This document shows positions 9,387-19,584 of a stretch of 64,000 nt of DNA, one piece after another (the stretch's first letter is position 1; each line of letters begins with the position of its first letter). The position numbers and the translations under genes were made by a program. The notes beneath the pieces are model-generated. The model was given only the letters and a program-made list of their open reading frames with translations. It searched no databases and was not told where the DNA came from. The DNA comes from Bombardia bombarda (Eukaryota > Ascomycota > Sordariomycetes > Sordariales > Lasiosphaeriaceae), in contig JAULSR010000009.1 in NCBI GenBank assembly GCA_030512295.1, positions 310,001 to 374,000 on the forward strand. The letters run 5' to 3'.

Positions 9387-11915
9387 CTACACCAACCCCA
9401 GTGACAGCGCACTCTGCGACCCCCGCTCGCGACCCCATGCGTCAAAGTCAAACCTAGCCGCGCGCGTCGGCGTCGGCGACAAGAGCTGCTCCCTCGTCCT
9501 CCTCATCGACGCAGATGAAAAGGACGAGTACACGGGCGACACAGGGCGCGAAGTTGGCGGCGCCGACGGAACCTGCGGCGGGGGGAACCCGCCCCCACTG
9601 GTGTAGTCCCATGTCCATCTCCTAGCGGGCGGGGCTCGGGCGCCTCGTCTGGGAGGAGAGGGCGAGCGAGACTCCCTTCGTCGCGGCGGGGGCGGCTCAA
9701 ACACGAACTGATCTGGGCTCTGTGTCCACTGTCGTCTGGGAGGAGACCATGGGGCAGGCGATGGCCCGCGCGACGGAAACGGAGTCGCTGCCAGTGTTCT
9801 CAGGAACTCGAGAGTGCGGGCCCGCTCCCTTGACCGGCTGGAAGATGGGAAGGGCGTCGAGGATCTCCGTGGAGGGCGAGACGAGGTCATGGTTCCCTGG
9901 AATCCACGATTATTCCTTCCTGTCTGGCTGGACAAAGAGACGGGAGAAGACTCACGGGATGGTGATGCGGTCAGTGTCCTGGTCTCTGCCCGGCGGGGCG
10001 AGATCATAGTCGACGAATCTTGCGAAGGTGATGCAGTCAGTGTTCTGAGGAGTTCAGGTTCGTAAATGCGCCGCCTTCTTGCGATGGGCACAAACACCGT
10101 TGACGATTCCTGCGATGGCTCCCGCTTCCTTTCTCTCAGGAACTCAAGATCCCATGCTCGGCCTCGGCCAGCGCTGACTCTACTAGGCGAAATGCCCATT
10201 GAGGAGTCGCGCACTGGCGAAGAGGTCCGCGTCTGGAGGAACTCGAGATCCCAAGCCCGGCCGCGGCTTGGACTGCCTACTCTACTAGGCGCGAAGCTGG
10301 TCGAGAAGTCCCGCACCGGCGAGGAAGTTCGTGTCTGGAGAAACTCAAGATCCCGACCACGGCTGAGCCCTGCCCTGCTCCTGCTGGGCATAGAAAACAA
10401 TGACGCGGATGATTCGCGTGGAGGAGACCCCTCAAGCATTCTCACTGAATGACTCTCATCTGTCGCCGCTTCAAGCGCCATGTCAGGTTCAAAATCATCG
10501 CTTGACGAGTAAGGAGACTCCCAGTCGTCAGGCCGGCCTTTCCAGATCTCGCAGAGCTCCGTCGCGGCGGTGCTACGACGGCCCATGCTCATGGCGGCCA
10601 TGCTTGGCTTACTGACAATCGTCCTTATTGACATGTGGTTCTTTGGCTGTTGGCGTGATCGCTTCAGGGGAGACGATGGCTCGACTGTGGGCGGCGCCCA
10701 TGGTCGATGCTGATGGCGACCAAATGCATCATTGTCCTCGTGTGAGAACAATACACTATCGCTCTCATCATCGCTCATGTAGCCCTCCCGACGGCGGTTC
10801 TCGTGTATCTCTTGGAGTTTATGCTCCGGGATATGAGAGCCGCTGCGAAGTGGCCACGATGACGAGTATTTGGGCGACGCCGACTCTTTCCACGCTGAGC
10901 TCCGGATAACGGTTGCCGCGGCTGTTGTGTCGGAGCCCGGGGGCATGTTATAGCTCGATCGTCGCCGCTGCCTGGTTGATGATTGTCGTTTTGGCGAGCG
11001 TGGTGGTTCGGACTCGGATTCGCTGTGGTCGGAAACATCTGAGACTATCGCCCTGCTCGAATCTGGTTTGCAGGCTGTCAGCTTGTGATGAGAGCAAATA
11101 TGGCAGTGTCGGCAGCAGCACAACGTACCCTCATGCGACTCGTCAAGGGTGGAATGACGGGATCGACGATGTCGTCGAGTGCGAAGCGATGATGGTGAAG
11201 ACGACCTTTTCTTGGGCGGCGATTTGTTTTCCCGCCGAGATGGCTGCTTCCCAGCCGATGTCGACGATTTACCCCTCGAGCTCCTTGACTTTCTGGATGA
11301 TGTTGACATACGATCCTCGACTGTGTCGCTGATCTGCTTTGCGTCGGAAGCAGAAGATCGACGCGGGAGCTTGTGCTCTTTCAGGAGGATCACTGGACGT
11401 TGTTTCGTCGACTCGCCGGGGTATTCCTCGATATACGGGGTGCGCTTCTGGGCATCAGGCATCTTTCTCGTGGACGCAGTCGACTTTCTTCGGCCATTAC
11501 TCCCTTTGGCATGCGAAGATGCTGTCGTCTGGCATTCGCAAACGTGGCAACACTCATGTGTTGAAGGCCGTCGGACTTTCTTTCCATGATGGTGGCAATG
11601 GCAGATGTAGTGGTGGTGGTGGTGGTGGTGCCTGCTGATGTCATCGTCTTCTTCCAAGTCAGAGTCGGAAGAATCGTCGTGGTCAGAAAGCTCAGCCCCA
11701 AAGCACATGCAGTGCATGCCAGAGCTACTACGCCTACGGCGGCTCTTCAGAGATGTTCTTCGCTTGGGACTCTTGTCCTTTTGAATGTTGACTGTCTCAT
11801 GTTCAGCGCCCTTCTTGCCACTGTACATGAAACTGACCGCCTCGCTCTCCCCAGACTCATAGTCTGTTGTGGTTGTGTCGTTGTTGTCACGGTGGTGATC
11901 CATGATGACCGCCAT
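9387..11915 (-). CDS. 842-residue disordered Ser/Arg protein with Cys/His clusters and internal repeats (cluster gene E)
   Basis: A single open frame of 842 codons; a second Met at residue 5 is an alternative start. The protein is SR-rich and probably disordered throughout. Four Cys/His islands stand out: C69/C71, C105/C107 embedded in a His run (H96-H102) and HHH, C122-C128 (ECCHVCEC), and C266-C282 (CCC-RHCHIC-SHH ... C). Between residues about 520 and 720 a degenerate repeat recurs (DLEFLQTRTSSPVRD, then WDLEFLQTRTSSPVRD, WDLEFLRERKREPSQ, EPELLRTLTASPSQD, TLEFLRTLAATPFPS), spaced 30-40 residues. Acidic blocks occur near residues 79-93. The Cys/His islands could bind metal; that is inference. 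No homologue recognised. Confidence 0.7.
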   Translation of the reverse strand: MAVIMDHHRDNNDTTTTDYESGESEAVSFMYSGKKGAEHETVNIQKDKSPKRRTSLKSRRRRSSSGMHCMCFGAELSDHDDSSDSDLEEDDDISRHHHHHHHYICHCHHHGKKVRRPSTHECCHVCECQTTASSHAKGSNGRRKSTASTRKMPDAQKRTPYIEEYPGESTKQRPVILLKEHKLPRRSSASDAKQISDTVEDRMSTSSRKSRSSRGKSSTSAGKQPSRRENKSPPKKRSSSPSSLRTRRHRRSRHSTLDESHEGTLCCCRHCHICSHHKLTACKPDSSRAIVSDVSDHSESESEPPRSPKRQSSTRQRRRSSYNMPPGSDTTAAATVIRSSAWKESASPKYSSSWPLRSGSHIPEHKLQEIHENRRREGYMSDDESDSVLFSHEDNDAFGRHQHRPWAPPTVEPSSPLKRSRQQPKNHMSIRTIVSKPSMAAMSMGRRSTAATELCEIWKGRPDDWESPYSSSDDFEPDMALEAATDESHSVRMLEGSPPRESSASLFSMPSRSRAGLSRGRDLEFLQTRTSSPVRDFSTSFAPSRVGSPSRGRAWDLEFLQTRTSSPVRDSSMGISPSRVSAGRGRAWDLEFLRERKREPSQESSTVFVPIARRRRIYEPELLRTLTASPSQDSSTMISPRRAETRTLTASPSRESSPVSLSSQTGRNNRGFQGTMTSSRPPRRSSTPFPSSSRSRERARTLEFLRTLAATPFPSRGPSPAPWSPPRRQWTQSPDQFVFEPPPPRRRESRSPSPPRRGARAPPARRWTWDYTSGGGFPPPQVPSAPPTSRPVSPVYSSFSSASMRRTREQLLSPTPTRAARFDFDAWGRERGSQSALSLGLV

Positions 11916-13286
11916 GTCTTGTGATGTCTGGTAATATTGTTGCTACTGTGGAAATAATAGAAAATGTGGAAGGTGTGAATGTGAAGCTCGAAGACATTGG
12001 TGCAGCGTTTTGTTTACGTGATTGGGGAATTGTGTTGTCGTTGAAGAGAATAATGAACATGCTAGCTGGTGGTTGACAGAGAGACAGACAGGTGGTGCAG
12101 GTCAAGTTCAATCGGAGCGTTGCTGTTTACGGGTATTATGAAGAGACGGGAGCTGTCAGAGAGATATCAGAGCTTGCTTGCAGCCCAAGTGGCAAGGGGG
12201 TCAACGCCCCGTTCAGTCAGGTTGAATTGAAGTTGAGGCGGTCAGTCAAGAATGGCTAAGTTACATTAAGAGAAAAAAACGCTAGCAGAAAGGTGTGGCG
12301 TTGGTTGTATGGCGGATGGCTAAGAGACTGGAGCAGCTAGTCTAGTTGCGTGGCGAATTTTTGCCGATAACATTTTGAAAGGCAAAGAGCAGTGTTGAGA
12401 GCAAATAGCTTCATTGGTCGAGAGCTATGAGGGAGGAACTATCGCAGAGTTTTGATTCGCAGTTTACCACATCGGTCGGTTGCTACGGTGTGGGGGGGGC
12501 TGGTTGGTGACATATCACTTTTGTGTCTTGACCACCCGCGCACGCGCAACGTGGTGAGACGAAACAGGCAGTTTTAGTTTCAGACTAGGTACAGCACCCG
12601 TCGATTATCTGGAGAGCCCATAAAACGAAGGGAAGAAAAATGCGGACCAAGGGAGAGAAAACGATATCCCACTCAATTGGGGGTATATGAAACAGCACTA
12701 TGATATAATTCTGGTTCTCACGAGCGAACCAATGAGAATGAGCAACGTTTTCTTTTCATTCTTGCCCGTTTCACCAAACGTGGAACGGCCCAAGCCCCTG
12801 GAAACAGACCTGCGCCAGAATGATGAGACTGGATCGTCGACGTTGAAAAGTATGGAAACACATTTGGACACATTTTTTGGATGGGTGAACTAAAAGAAGC
12901 AAGGGACGGGATGCATGGATGGATTTGACCAATGAGGATGTGCATATTCGACAAAGGTGTCTATTTATGGAAGGCAGGGCATTCATTTGCGTCGATCTAG
13001 TCTAGGTTGACGTTTTGTGGCACAAAGAGGAATGAATGAAAAGTCACATCAGGGTGGCCCTTTTGCGGCCTGAAAGGATCTTGAAGGTTGTTGCAATTCT
13101 TGGATACGTAGGTACCTACCTCTCTACTCACTTACTGACATACGTTAGTACTTGGTATACATGGACATGACATGGTTGGGACTTGGCAGTGGTGCAGATG
13201 CCCAACCGATGCCCACCAGATCCAGTAATTAGTACCTACAGGTAGACGAGTAAGGAGGATACCTCGGGCCGTAATCCGCATTCGGA
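11916..13286. other. Intergenic, no gene recognised
   Basis: About 1.4 kb between cluster genes E and F. It contains ordinary promoter-like, slightly AT-rich sequence; the only frames (12687-12986, both strands) are short and overlapping. Confidence 0.5.
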
Positions 13287-14009
13287 TCAAAGCCCCGGCC
13301 GCTCGCTTGAGCGAAGTCTAGAATAAGAGGAGTTCCCACGGCGACGATAGCCAAAGTTCACATCATACTCATACTTACCGGCATCGTAATCAAACTGACA
13401 ACAATCCGAAGCATCAGTATCATGGGGATAGTAATAACTATCACGGGAATGGCAGCCACCGTCGTCGCCATACGATCTCCTCGTGCCCCTTGACCCAGAT
13501 CTGGGCCTGGACCTAGAACTAGACCTAGACCTAGAGCCAGACCGTCTCGAATCCTCACCTTGATAATGACCATGGCCATCCACCAGACTCCCATCCGCAT
13601 CCTCAGTACAGCAGTACACAAACTCAAGAGCAGGTGCTCCTCGCCTGCGGCTGATGTACGGAACATGCGCATCTGGCAGTCTGACTGTCGTTTCTTCCTC
13701 GACAGATCCATAGGATGGCCAGGGACGGCTAGTAGTAGCATACCTGCTCTCCTCCACCGCCGAGTTTCTTCTTCTCCGTGATGGTGATCGTCTACGATCA
13801 GCAGCAGCAGTAGCAGTCGTCTCCTCTTCCTCCGAGTCTACTGTTGCCCGGGCGGGGCACAGCCACTTACCGTCAACCCACTCCACGACCCAGCGCTTGT
13901 GCAGGGGACAGGCTTTGGTGTGGCAGCAGAAGCGTGACTTGTGCGACAAGAAACATGACAGCTCGCAGCGGTCGTTGCACATTGTGCATGTGACCCAGGT
14001 GTTGGTCAT
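13287..14009 (-). CDS. Cys-rich N-terminus plus disordered SR tail (cluster gene F)
   Basis: Start chosen at 14009 (MTNTWVTCTMCNDRCELSC); the frame is open for 27 further codons upstream but that part is low in protein character. The result is 240 residues. The first 51 residues hold eight Cys in the spacing C8-x2-C11-x3-C15-x3-C19-x8-C28-C29-x4-C34-x16-C51, with H23, H30 and H37, followed by WVVEWVDGKWLC. This looks like a compact metal-binding or disulfide module that I cannot assign to a named family. The rest is disordered: an acidic EEEE patch, SPSRRRRNS, a long SRSRSSSRSR run, and a Tyr/Asp-rich tail ending SSERPGL. It shares a divergent promoter with the DUF7924-like gene. Confidence 0.65.
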   Translation of the reverse strand: MTNTWVTCTMCNDRCELSCFLSHKSRFCCHTKACPLHKRWVVEWVDGKWLCPARATVDSEEEETTATAAADRRRSPSRRRRNSAVEESRYATTSRPWPSYGSVEEETTVRLPDAHVPYISRRRGAPALEFVYCCTEDADGSLVDGHGHYQGEDSRRSGSRSRSSSRSRPRSGSRGTRRSYGDDGGCHSRDSYYYPHDTDASDCCQFDYDAGKYEYDVNFGYRRRGNSSYSRLRSSERPGL

Positions 14010-14374
14010 TTTGATTTTAGTATGAAGATTGTTGTTTGTTGTGATGTCTGGTGCGATGGTAAGACATTGAGGGATGCTGCCAGGCAGCACATGGCTTTTT
14101 ATGTGCTGGATCCTGTTGTTCTGCAGTCTCTTTTTGGACTTTAGTGTGCTGGAAAGAAAGGTTGTTCAGTACAGTTGTGTAGGAACAAAGAAGTTTGACA
14201 AAGAAATCTGACAGAAACAAACGGAACTACAGGGACTAATTCCCGCCAACTGGTCTTCAATCAACCGCATCGCCCGAACAAAATTCCAAACACAAACCGC
14301 TGCGACATCCAGCCGGCCTATCTTGTCGACCAACTCATTAGGAAACGAAGTCTCACTTTCTTTCGTTCTTCACC
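14010..14374. promoter_or_regulatory. 365-bp divergent intergenic region
   Basis: The only upstream space of both gene F (minus, start 14009) and the DUF7924-like gene (plus, start 14375), so the two are probably transcribed from a shared bidirectional promoter. No specific operator is recognised. Confidence 0.45.
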
Positions 14375-15466
14375 ATGGATAAGAAACAAACCTCCCCGGA
14401 GCTCTCGCAAGCTGGGCTTCTACCAACCCAAGACGAGCAAGTTCCAGCAAATCCATCAGCACGAAAACGACAGCCAGACAGCGACGAGGGTGCCGGACCA
14501 CGGAAAAAGCGAGCGCAGACGACCTCAGAGCCAGCACGATTGACGCGGAAGAACTTGGCCCTCCTCAACAAAATGAATAACACCGAGGGATCCAAGAAGA
14601 CATCCACCCACCTTGACTCCACGGACAGCTCGTCCACGAGAAAGACCCTCTCGACAACGGCGTCTGGCTTCGTCCTCCAGGCTCGAGAGAATGGCATCCT
14701 CGATCCTTTCGACTCCAAGCCGCCCAAGAACCTCAAGGATATCCGCAAGCGACTCGCTGAGCCACGTGCAACTCCTTCGGCTACTGTGTCCGCATACAAA
14801 AACCATGTGTACACAGTTGGAGTCGCCCCTAACGAAGCAACCCTAGTCGGCAAGATGTTACCACTGCTGATTGATTATCCGAAGGGCTACAAATGGGCGC
14901 TCAACCGGGGATTCACAGCCTTCCCGAAGGACGTTGGCTTCAACAACGGCCTGTCGGCTCCGCAACCCGACTATGTTGAAGGGCTCGGGCTGGAAGAATA
15001 CCGCCCGCTCCCGGTCTACAAGCATGTCAACGGAGCTGTTCTCTACAAGGATGACCTCCATTCCATGACGCTACCGCACCTGGCCGGAGAGTGGAAGTGC
15101 CCCAGCGGAAATATGAAAGGAGCGGAGGCAACGAGTGGCTATGACGGAGCAGCACTCGTCTACGCTCGGAACCAGGCCCTTGCCTACCAGGGAAAGTCTG
15201 ACCCCCCTGGACACGCAAGCATCACGACCTTCACCACGAATGGTAAAGAGCTCAACTTTTACGCGCATTACGCAGCCCCAGCCGAAAACGACAAGCTTGA
15301 ATATCACCAGTACCTTGTCAAGTCGATGAGTCTGGTCAACTCTCACCGAGAATACAAGGATGGCCGAAGAGCACTCAGGAACGAACAGGACCACGCAAAG
15401 AGACAGTCAGAGGCGCTGAGAGACCAGCTGAAGGCGTATTACAAGAAGAAAGACGAGCGTGACTAG
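14375..15466 (+). CDS. DUF7924-like protein, possible PD-(D/E)XK fold
   Basis: A single exon of 363 residues with a good start context (CACCATGG). Residues 1-95 are basic and disordered, with nuclear-localisation-like clusters (ARKRQ, GPRKKR). Residues about 98-355 match my memory of the fungal family annotated DUF7924: VLYKDDLHSMTLPHLAGEWK, then YDGAALVYARNQAL, DPPGHASITTFTTNG, NFYAHYAAPAE, YHQY and NSHREYKDGRRALRN. P197-D199 and G238-E239-W240-K241 resemble the PD ... E-x-K core of PD-(D/E)XK nucleases, spaced about 40 residues; this catalytic reading is inference. The family is expanded in Pezizomycotina and its function is not established. The protein ends in a Lys/Arg helix. Confidence 0.75.
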   Translation: MDKKQTSPELSQAGLLPTQDEQVPANPSARKRQPDSDEGAGPRKKRAQTTSEPARLTRKNLALLNKMNNTEGSKKTSTHLDSTDSSSTRKTLSTTASGFVLQARENGILDPFDSKPPKNLKDIRKRLAEPRATPSATVSAYKNHVYTVGVAPNEATLVGKMLPLLIDYPKGYKWALNRGFTAFPKDVGFNNGLSAPQPDYVEGLGLEEYRPLPVYKHVNGAVLYKDDLHSMTLPHLAGEWKCPSGNMKGAEATSGYDGAALVYARNQALAYQGKSDPPGHASITTFTTNGKELNFYAHYAAPAENDKLEYHQYLVKSMSLVNSHREYKDGRRALRNEQDHAKRQSEALRDQLKAYYKKKDERD

Positions 15467-16194
15467 TACGGTGTCTCTGGGACATCGACCATGAAGGAGG
15501 AGAAACTGTCAAACACAGCGTGGATCCAATCTACAGGGCTAATTGGGAGCTCAATTGATGGTATTATTCGTGTTGTTGATTTAGTTACTATGAGCGATTT
15601 CTGGCCTTTTCCCTGCATCAGACTGGGTTGGCCTTGTAAGCTGAAGAATCATTTTTTTACGGGCGTGCGCAGCGAAACAACTGGTCTGTTCTATGCGCCT
15701 CAAATGCCTGTGGCTGGGCAATGACCCAGCTGACACCAGCCACCCCTACTAAAACGCGACAGCTGTGTTGGTTGTCGGGGGTGTGTGAGACTAACTTGTA
15801 TGGGAACAAAGAAATTGGGAGTGAGCAGGTCTGTTGTTCAGCACGAAACCTTTGAAGTAAAAAGTGCCCACAGGTTACTTGTGCATTCGACTCCTGCAGC
15901 GGGGGAAGAACAAAAAAAAACTACAGGTAGGTAGGTAGGTAGGTAGGTAGGTAGGTAGAGAGGTAGATAGTTCAGCAATGGTGGTATCAATATCGAGAAG
16001 AAGACCAAACAAATGAAAAAGAAAAATAGGGACAAGACCCCCAACATACCCAAGGAAAAAAAAATTGTCGTGATACGACGAGTACTAACAGCATCGGCAT
16101 CTGATCCGATCCGACCAGCTGTTATTCCCTCCTCCTCCACCTCCCTTTCCACCTCCCAACATCGCACCCATCCTCTTGCAACCAACCAACCCCC
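15467..16194. other. 3' flanks and microsatellite
   Basis: Convergent intergenic region between the DUF7924-like gene and Lunapark. A 77-codon frame at 15491 is not convincing. Confidence 0.5.
15925..15956. repeat. (AGGT)8 microsatellite
   Basis: Eight perfect AGGT units, followed by a degenerate AGAGAGGTAG tail. Confidence 0.95.
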
Positions 16195-17394
16195 TCAATC
16201 CGACCCGCTCTGCTCAGCAGTATCCGCATCCACCTCGATCAAATCACTCGAGTTGCCCCCAGCATCATCATCCGTCGTCTCCGCCGTCGCCGCCGCGCGC
16301 TCGTGCAGCACCTCGCGCACGATCCGCTTCCCCTCGTCCATCTCCCCATTGACCACGCCGCACGCCATGCACTTCCACTGCCCGACCTCGGAAAGGCTCT
16401 TCGTCCCCGGTGGCGCCTGCCCGTTGACCAGGCGGCAGCGCCCGCAGATCAAGACAATTCTATTCTTGGCGGCCGTCTCGTCCTCTCCCAGGAGCGTGTC
16501 GAGAATGCGGTCGTACCAGTGCGGTCCCGAGGACGGCCTGGCGGCACTCGCGGGGGGGTATTGCATGTACGGGGGCGGTCCCTTCCCGTCAAAGGCATTC
16601 GGGGCGAACTCGGCTGATGCGTCCATGTTGGGCTGCTGCTGGTCAGCTGGACGCTGAAATGGCGGGGAGCCGCCATACGACGCAGCAGTGAGCGGTCTGG
16701 ATTGCGGCTGCGGGGTGCTGGGCCCCGAAGAAAGGGGTCGTCGCTCGATGTTTGCTGTGGGCGGCGGAGGCATGTTGGTTCGGGTAGGGAGGTGGTGGGG
16801 GGCGACGCCCGGTTGGGGCGGGAAGCCGCCGTTGCCGTTGCTGTTATCGTCATCATCGGCCCTCTTCCTGCCTTTCCTGGACTTGTTGTCGGACCCGCCG
16901 CCGTATTTCTCCAGCAGCTCGAGGGTTGAGTCGTACTTGGTGGCGTCCTTGAGCTTCTGGATTGTCTTGGCGCGCTCGGTCTGGTGGGCCTTGAGGCGCG
17001 AGTTGAGCGTGTCGATGCGGTAGTCGTAGAGGGTGGAGGTGACGGTCCGGACGACGTAGATGAGCACGGGACCGCCGGCCATGCCGCTCCATTCGAGGGC
17101 GCCCAGGTCCTTCCAGCCCACCACCAAGAGGAGGACGATGGCGTAGACTAGATAGGCGAAACCGATGTAGAGTGTGGATAGGACCTTGACCCGTCTCGCG
17201 GTGGCTCGTGTCTTGTCGAGGCGTGCTTGGGTAGAGGCGATCTTGGTAGAAAGCGTCGATAGCGTCTTCTCGAACGAGGCCGGGGAGGAGTCGGGTTTCT
17301 GGCGGAAAGATGAATGTCAGTAAATGGATGTTGAAGATTAGGTTCACAGGTGGGGATAGAATGTGCATACCCTCCATGGCCAGAGGGACACCAT
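16195..17394 (-). CDS. LNP1: Lunapark homologue, ER three-way-junction protein
   Basis: Exon 1 is only 24 nt (17394-17371, MVSLWPWR); an intron at 17299-17370 (GTATGC ... CCGCCAG, phase 0) leads to exon 2 (17298-16195), giving 375 residues. After an N-terminal coiled segment (residues 15-40) come two hydrophobic stretches (about 47-70 and 79-98) separated by a short polar turn, the wedge that anchors Lunapark in curved ER membrane. Another helix follows (100-140), then a Pro-rich linker, and a zinc ribbon with C293-x2-C296 and C318-x2-C321 in the family context LICGRCRLVNG ... WKCMACGVVNG. The tail is acidic. Lunapark stabilises three-way junctions of the tubular ER and counteracts atlastin/Sey1 fusion. 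Length and order match fungal orthologues. Confidence 0.93.
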
Positions 17395-17435
17395 GATTGT
17401 TTGCGATTCACAGCTCGCAGCCCGCAGCTTGCGAT

Positions 17436-17457
17436 GGGGGGGGGGGGGGGGGGGGGG
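17436..17457. repeat. G22 homopolymer
   Basis: Twenty-two consecutive G on the plus strand (C22 on the Lunapark coding strand), 42 bp upstream of the LNP1 start, so probably within its 5' leader or core promoter. Length of such a run is error-prone in sequencing. Confidence 0.85.
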
Positions 17458-18631
17458 TTGGAATGCAGAAATGGGACAGAACAGCGCAGTCCTCCTTTGC
17501 CCTGGAGAACTGGAAATTTCGCAGAGTTCTCAGCAATAGAGGACTGGCTTGTCAACGAGAGTTGCTTTTTCGGTGTCGGGGTGCAGGAGTGCAGGATAAT
17601 GCCCTCTCCTGGTCGGTCAGGAATCGGCCATCATATTGCGATTTGGAGATGATGACAGCGTCTCCAACCAAGCTTGGGGCCCCCAGGCTGCCGAAATTCC
17701 AAAATTGGTCCAAAACGCTTGGCGCACGGGCGGTGACCTCATTTGTCGGATATAACGGTAGTCAGCTAATTCTTAAATACATGCACTGACAAAAGCATAT
17801 GATGCTAACCTGCATAACTGTTAAACCTAGGTCGCCATCCAGCGCACGAAAGTATATTGTAGGCACATACAAAGTAGAAAGAGGGGAATAAAATATTAAT
17901 TTCTTGAAGACGACATCTAATCGATATTTTCAGCGTCAGTACTTGATCGCAGCTGTCATGTGCTCTCGGATTGATACATACGGTAAAACGAACAAGTACC
18001 GACTGCGGAAGGTGCCAGCCGGTTGGGTGGGGGTGGCAGCAGCGACTGCGACTGCGGCTATATGCTAATCTTGCCGGTACCCGATTTATGAACGGGCACA
18101 AGGACCCCTCCATTGAACCTCGACATTTTGCAAAGCATAACAACGTTGAACGAACGATTGAGTATTGAGTAAGATCTCGGGATCAAATCTTTCTTTTTTA
18201 TCTCCCATGGGCCCTGTATCCTTGCGGCATGACCCTGAGAAGACTATACACCTCCACCGGGGATTTAAATGTTAAATGTTTACTTGCTAAGGCACCAATG
18301 TGGGCCACATACAAGGGGGCCCGGAGCTAAAAAAACAGGGCAAATACGTAGAAAAATCGACTTTTTATTATAAGGTAACCCTGTTTAATTTTTCCGCTTA
18401 GCTAGCTACCCGCATACTAATAGCCTCAGGGCATTGTGTACCCCGCCGCGTGTCGTCCAGAGAATCCGTCGAGAGAGACAGCAGTCCGAAAAGTCCACCC
18501 GAATAACAGCCCACGTCGGCCGCCATAGCCGCATGACACCAGATATGCGGATAGCCCTCTGCAATGTATCAATCAAAAAATCCACGGCGCTCAGCCACGG
18601 CGCTCAGCCAACCCCTCCCTGCCCCCCTCCG
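17458..18631. other. Intergenic, no gene recognised
   Basis: Promoter side of Lunapark and 3' flank of the next minus-strand gene. Includes an AT-rich part (18180-18420) and a 15-bp duplication (CCACGGCGCTCAG) near 18580-18610. No credible coding. Confidence 0.5.
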
Positions 18632-19466
18632 TTAGGCAGCCGCCGAGATGGCCGAAACCACACCGTACAAGGCCGTGTCAGGATATATCGGGACTCCGGT
18701 CAAGAAAAACCCGCCTTTGGTCGTTACCCCATCGACAATGGCCTCGTCATCTGTTGAACTGTTGTTATTGGAACCCCAGGTATGCTCGACGTGGATGTGC
18801 GTAGCGTATTCGGTGCTAGAGAACTGCGTCTTAGTCGTCGTCCGCACTATGCCGTCGCTTTCTGGTAGGGGTATATCCGACGGCAGCAAAAACGTCGCGC
18901 GCTTCTCGGGGTAGTCGAGCTCCGTCCAGTAGCCGCGCTCGGTCACGCCTGACTTGATGGCAAGTCCAAAGTCACGCTGTAGGCCGCGTTGCACGATAGT
19001 GGCGCAGAACTCGGCGACAAACGCCGGGTGCTCGATGAGATTCGCGCCGCCAGCTATCGTCGTGTACTCAAATGCCTGGAGGTCGCCTGCATCATCCACC
19101 ATGTAGTGGCAGCCATAGACCTTGGCCGCTGCGTCGGGCAACATGGGCCGGAGGAAAGGGACCTTCTCCTCCTGCAGCATGTCCAACTCTTGGAAGGCCA
19201 TTATCTCCCCTTCTTCGAGATGGAAGTGGATGTGTATCAGTTTGATGCAGACGCTCGGCGGAATGTTATGCTTCCTCAACAAGGCTTTCAGGTATTCGAC
19301 GTCGTCTGCGTGGATTTCGGGGACATGCGTCACATCGTGCCCCAGAACTTAATCCCCTCCACTTTTGACCACCCTTCGGCTTCGGGCGCCCCATCGCTCG
19401 CAGAGCTTAACAATTCAGGGTCTTTGGTCGCCCCCTCTCCGAAGGTAGCCGTCTTTTGTGCGACAT
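18632..19466 (-). CDS. Conserved-looking protein of unknown function, about 256 residues
   Basis: The main exon (19347-18632) is a long clean frame (VTHVPEIHADDVEYLKALL ... VYGCHYMVDDAGDLQAFEY ... YPDTALYGVVSAISAAA) with no in-frame Met at its 5' end and a TAA just above, so an upstream exon is needed. The best candidate starts at 19466 (MSHKRRLPSERGRPKTLN), ends at 19412 and joins through a 64-bp intron at 19348-19411 (GTTAAG ... TTAAG), which keeps the frame; the intron lacks a strong branch site, so this start is tentative. The sequence is compositionally normal and globular (Ile/Leu/Phe-rich, one IHIHFHLEEGE helix). I do not recognise a named domain. It ends 118 bp from the FunK1 gene upstream, same strand. 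Confidence 0.6.
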
Positions 19467-19584
19467 GGTGCAATGCTAAGCTGAGTAATGATAATTAGGG
19501 CAATCAGAACAGTCGGCAGTCGTATCATATTGGCGGTCCGCTTACTGGCCTTAGCTTGTATCTTCTGACTGCAATCGGCCTCTC

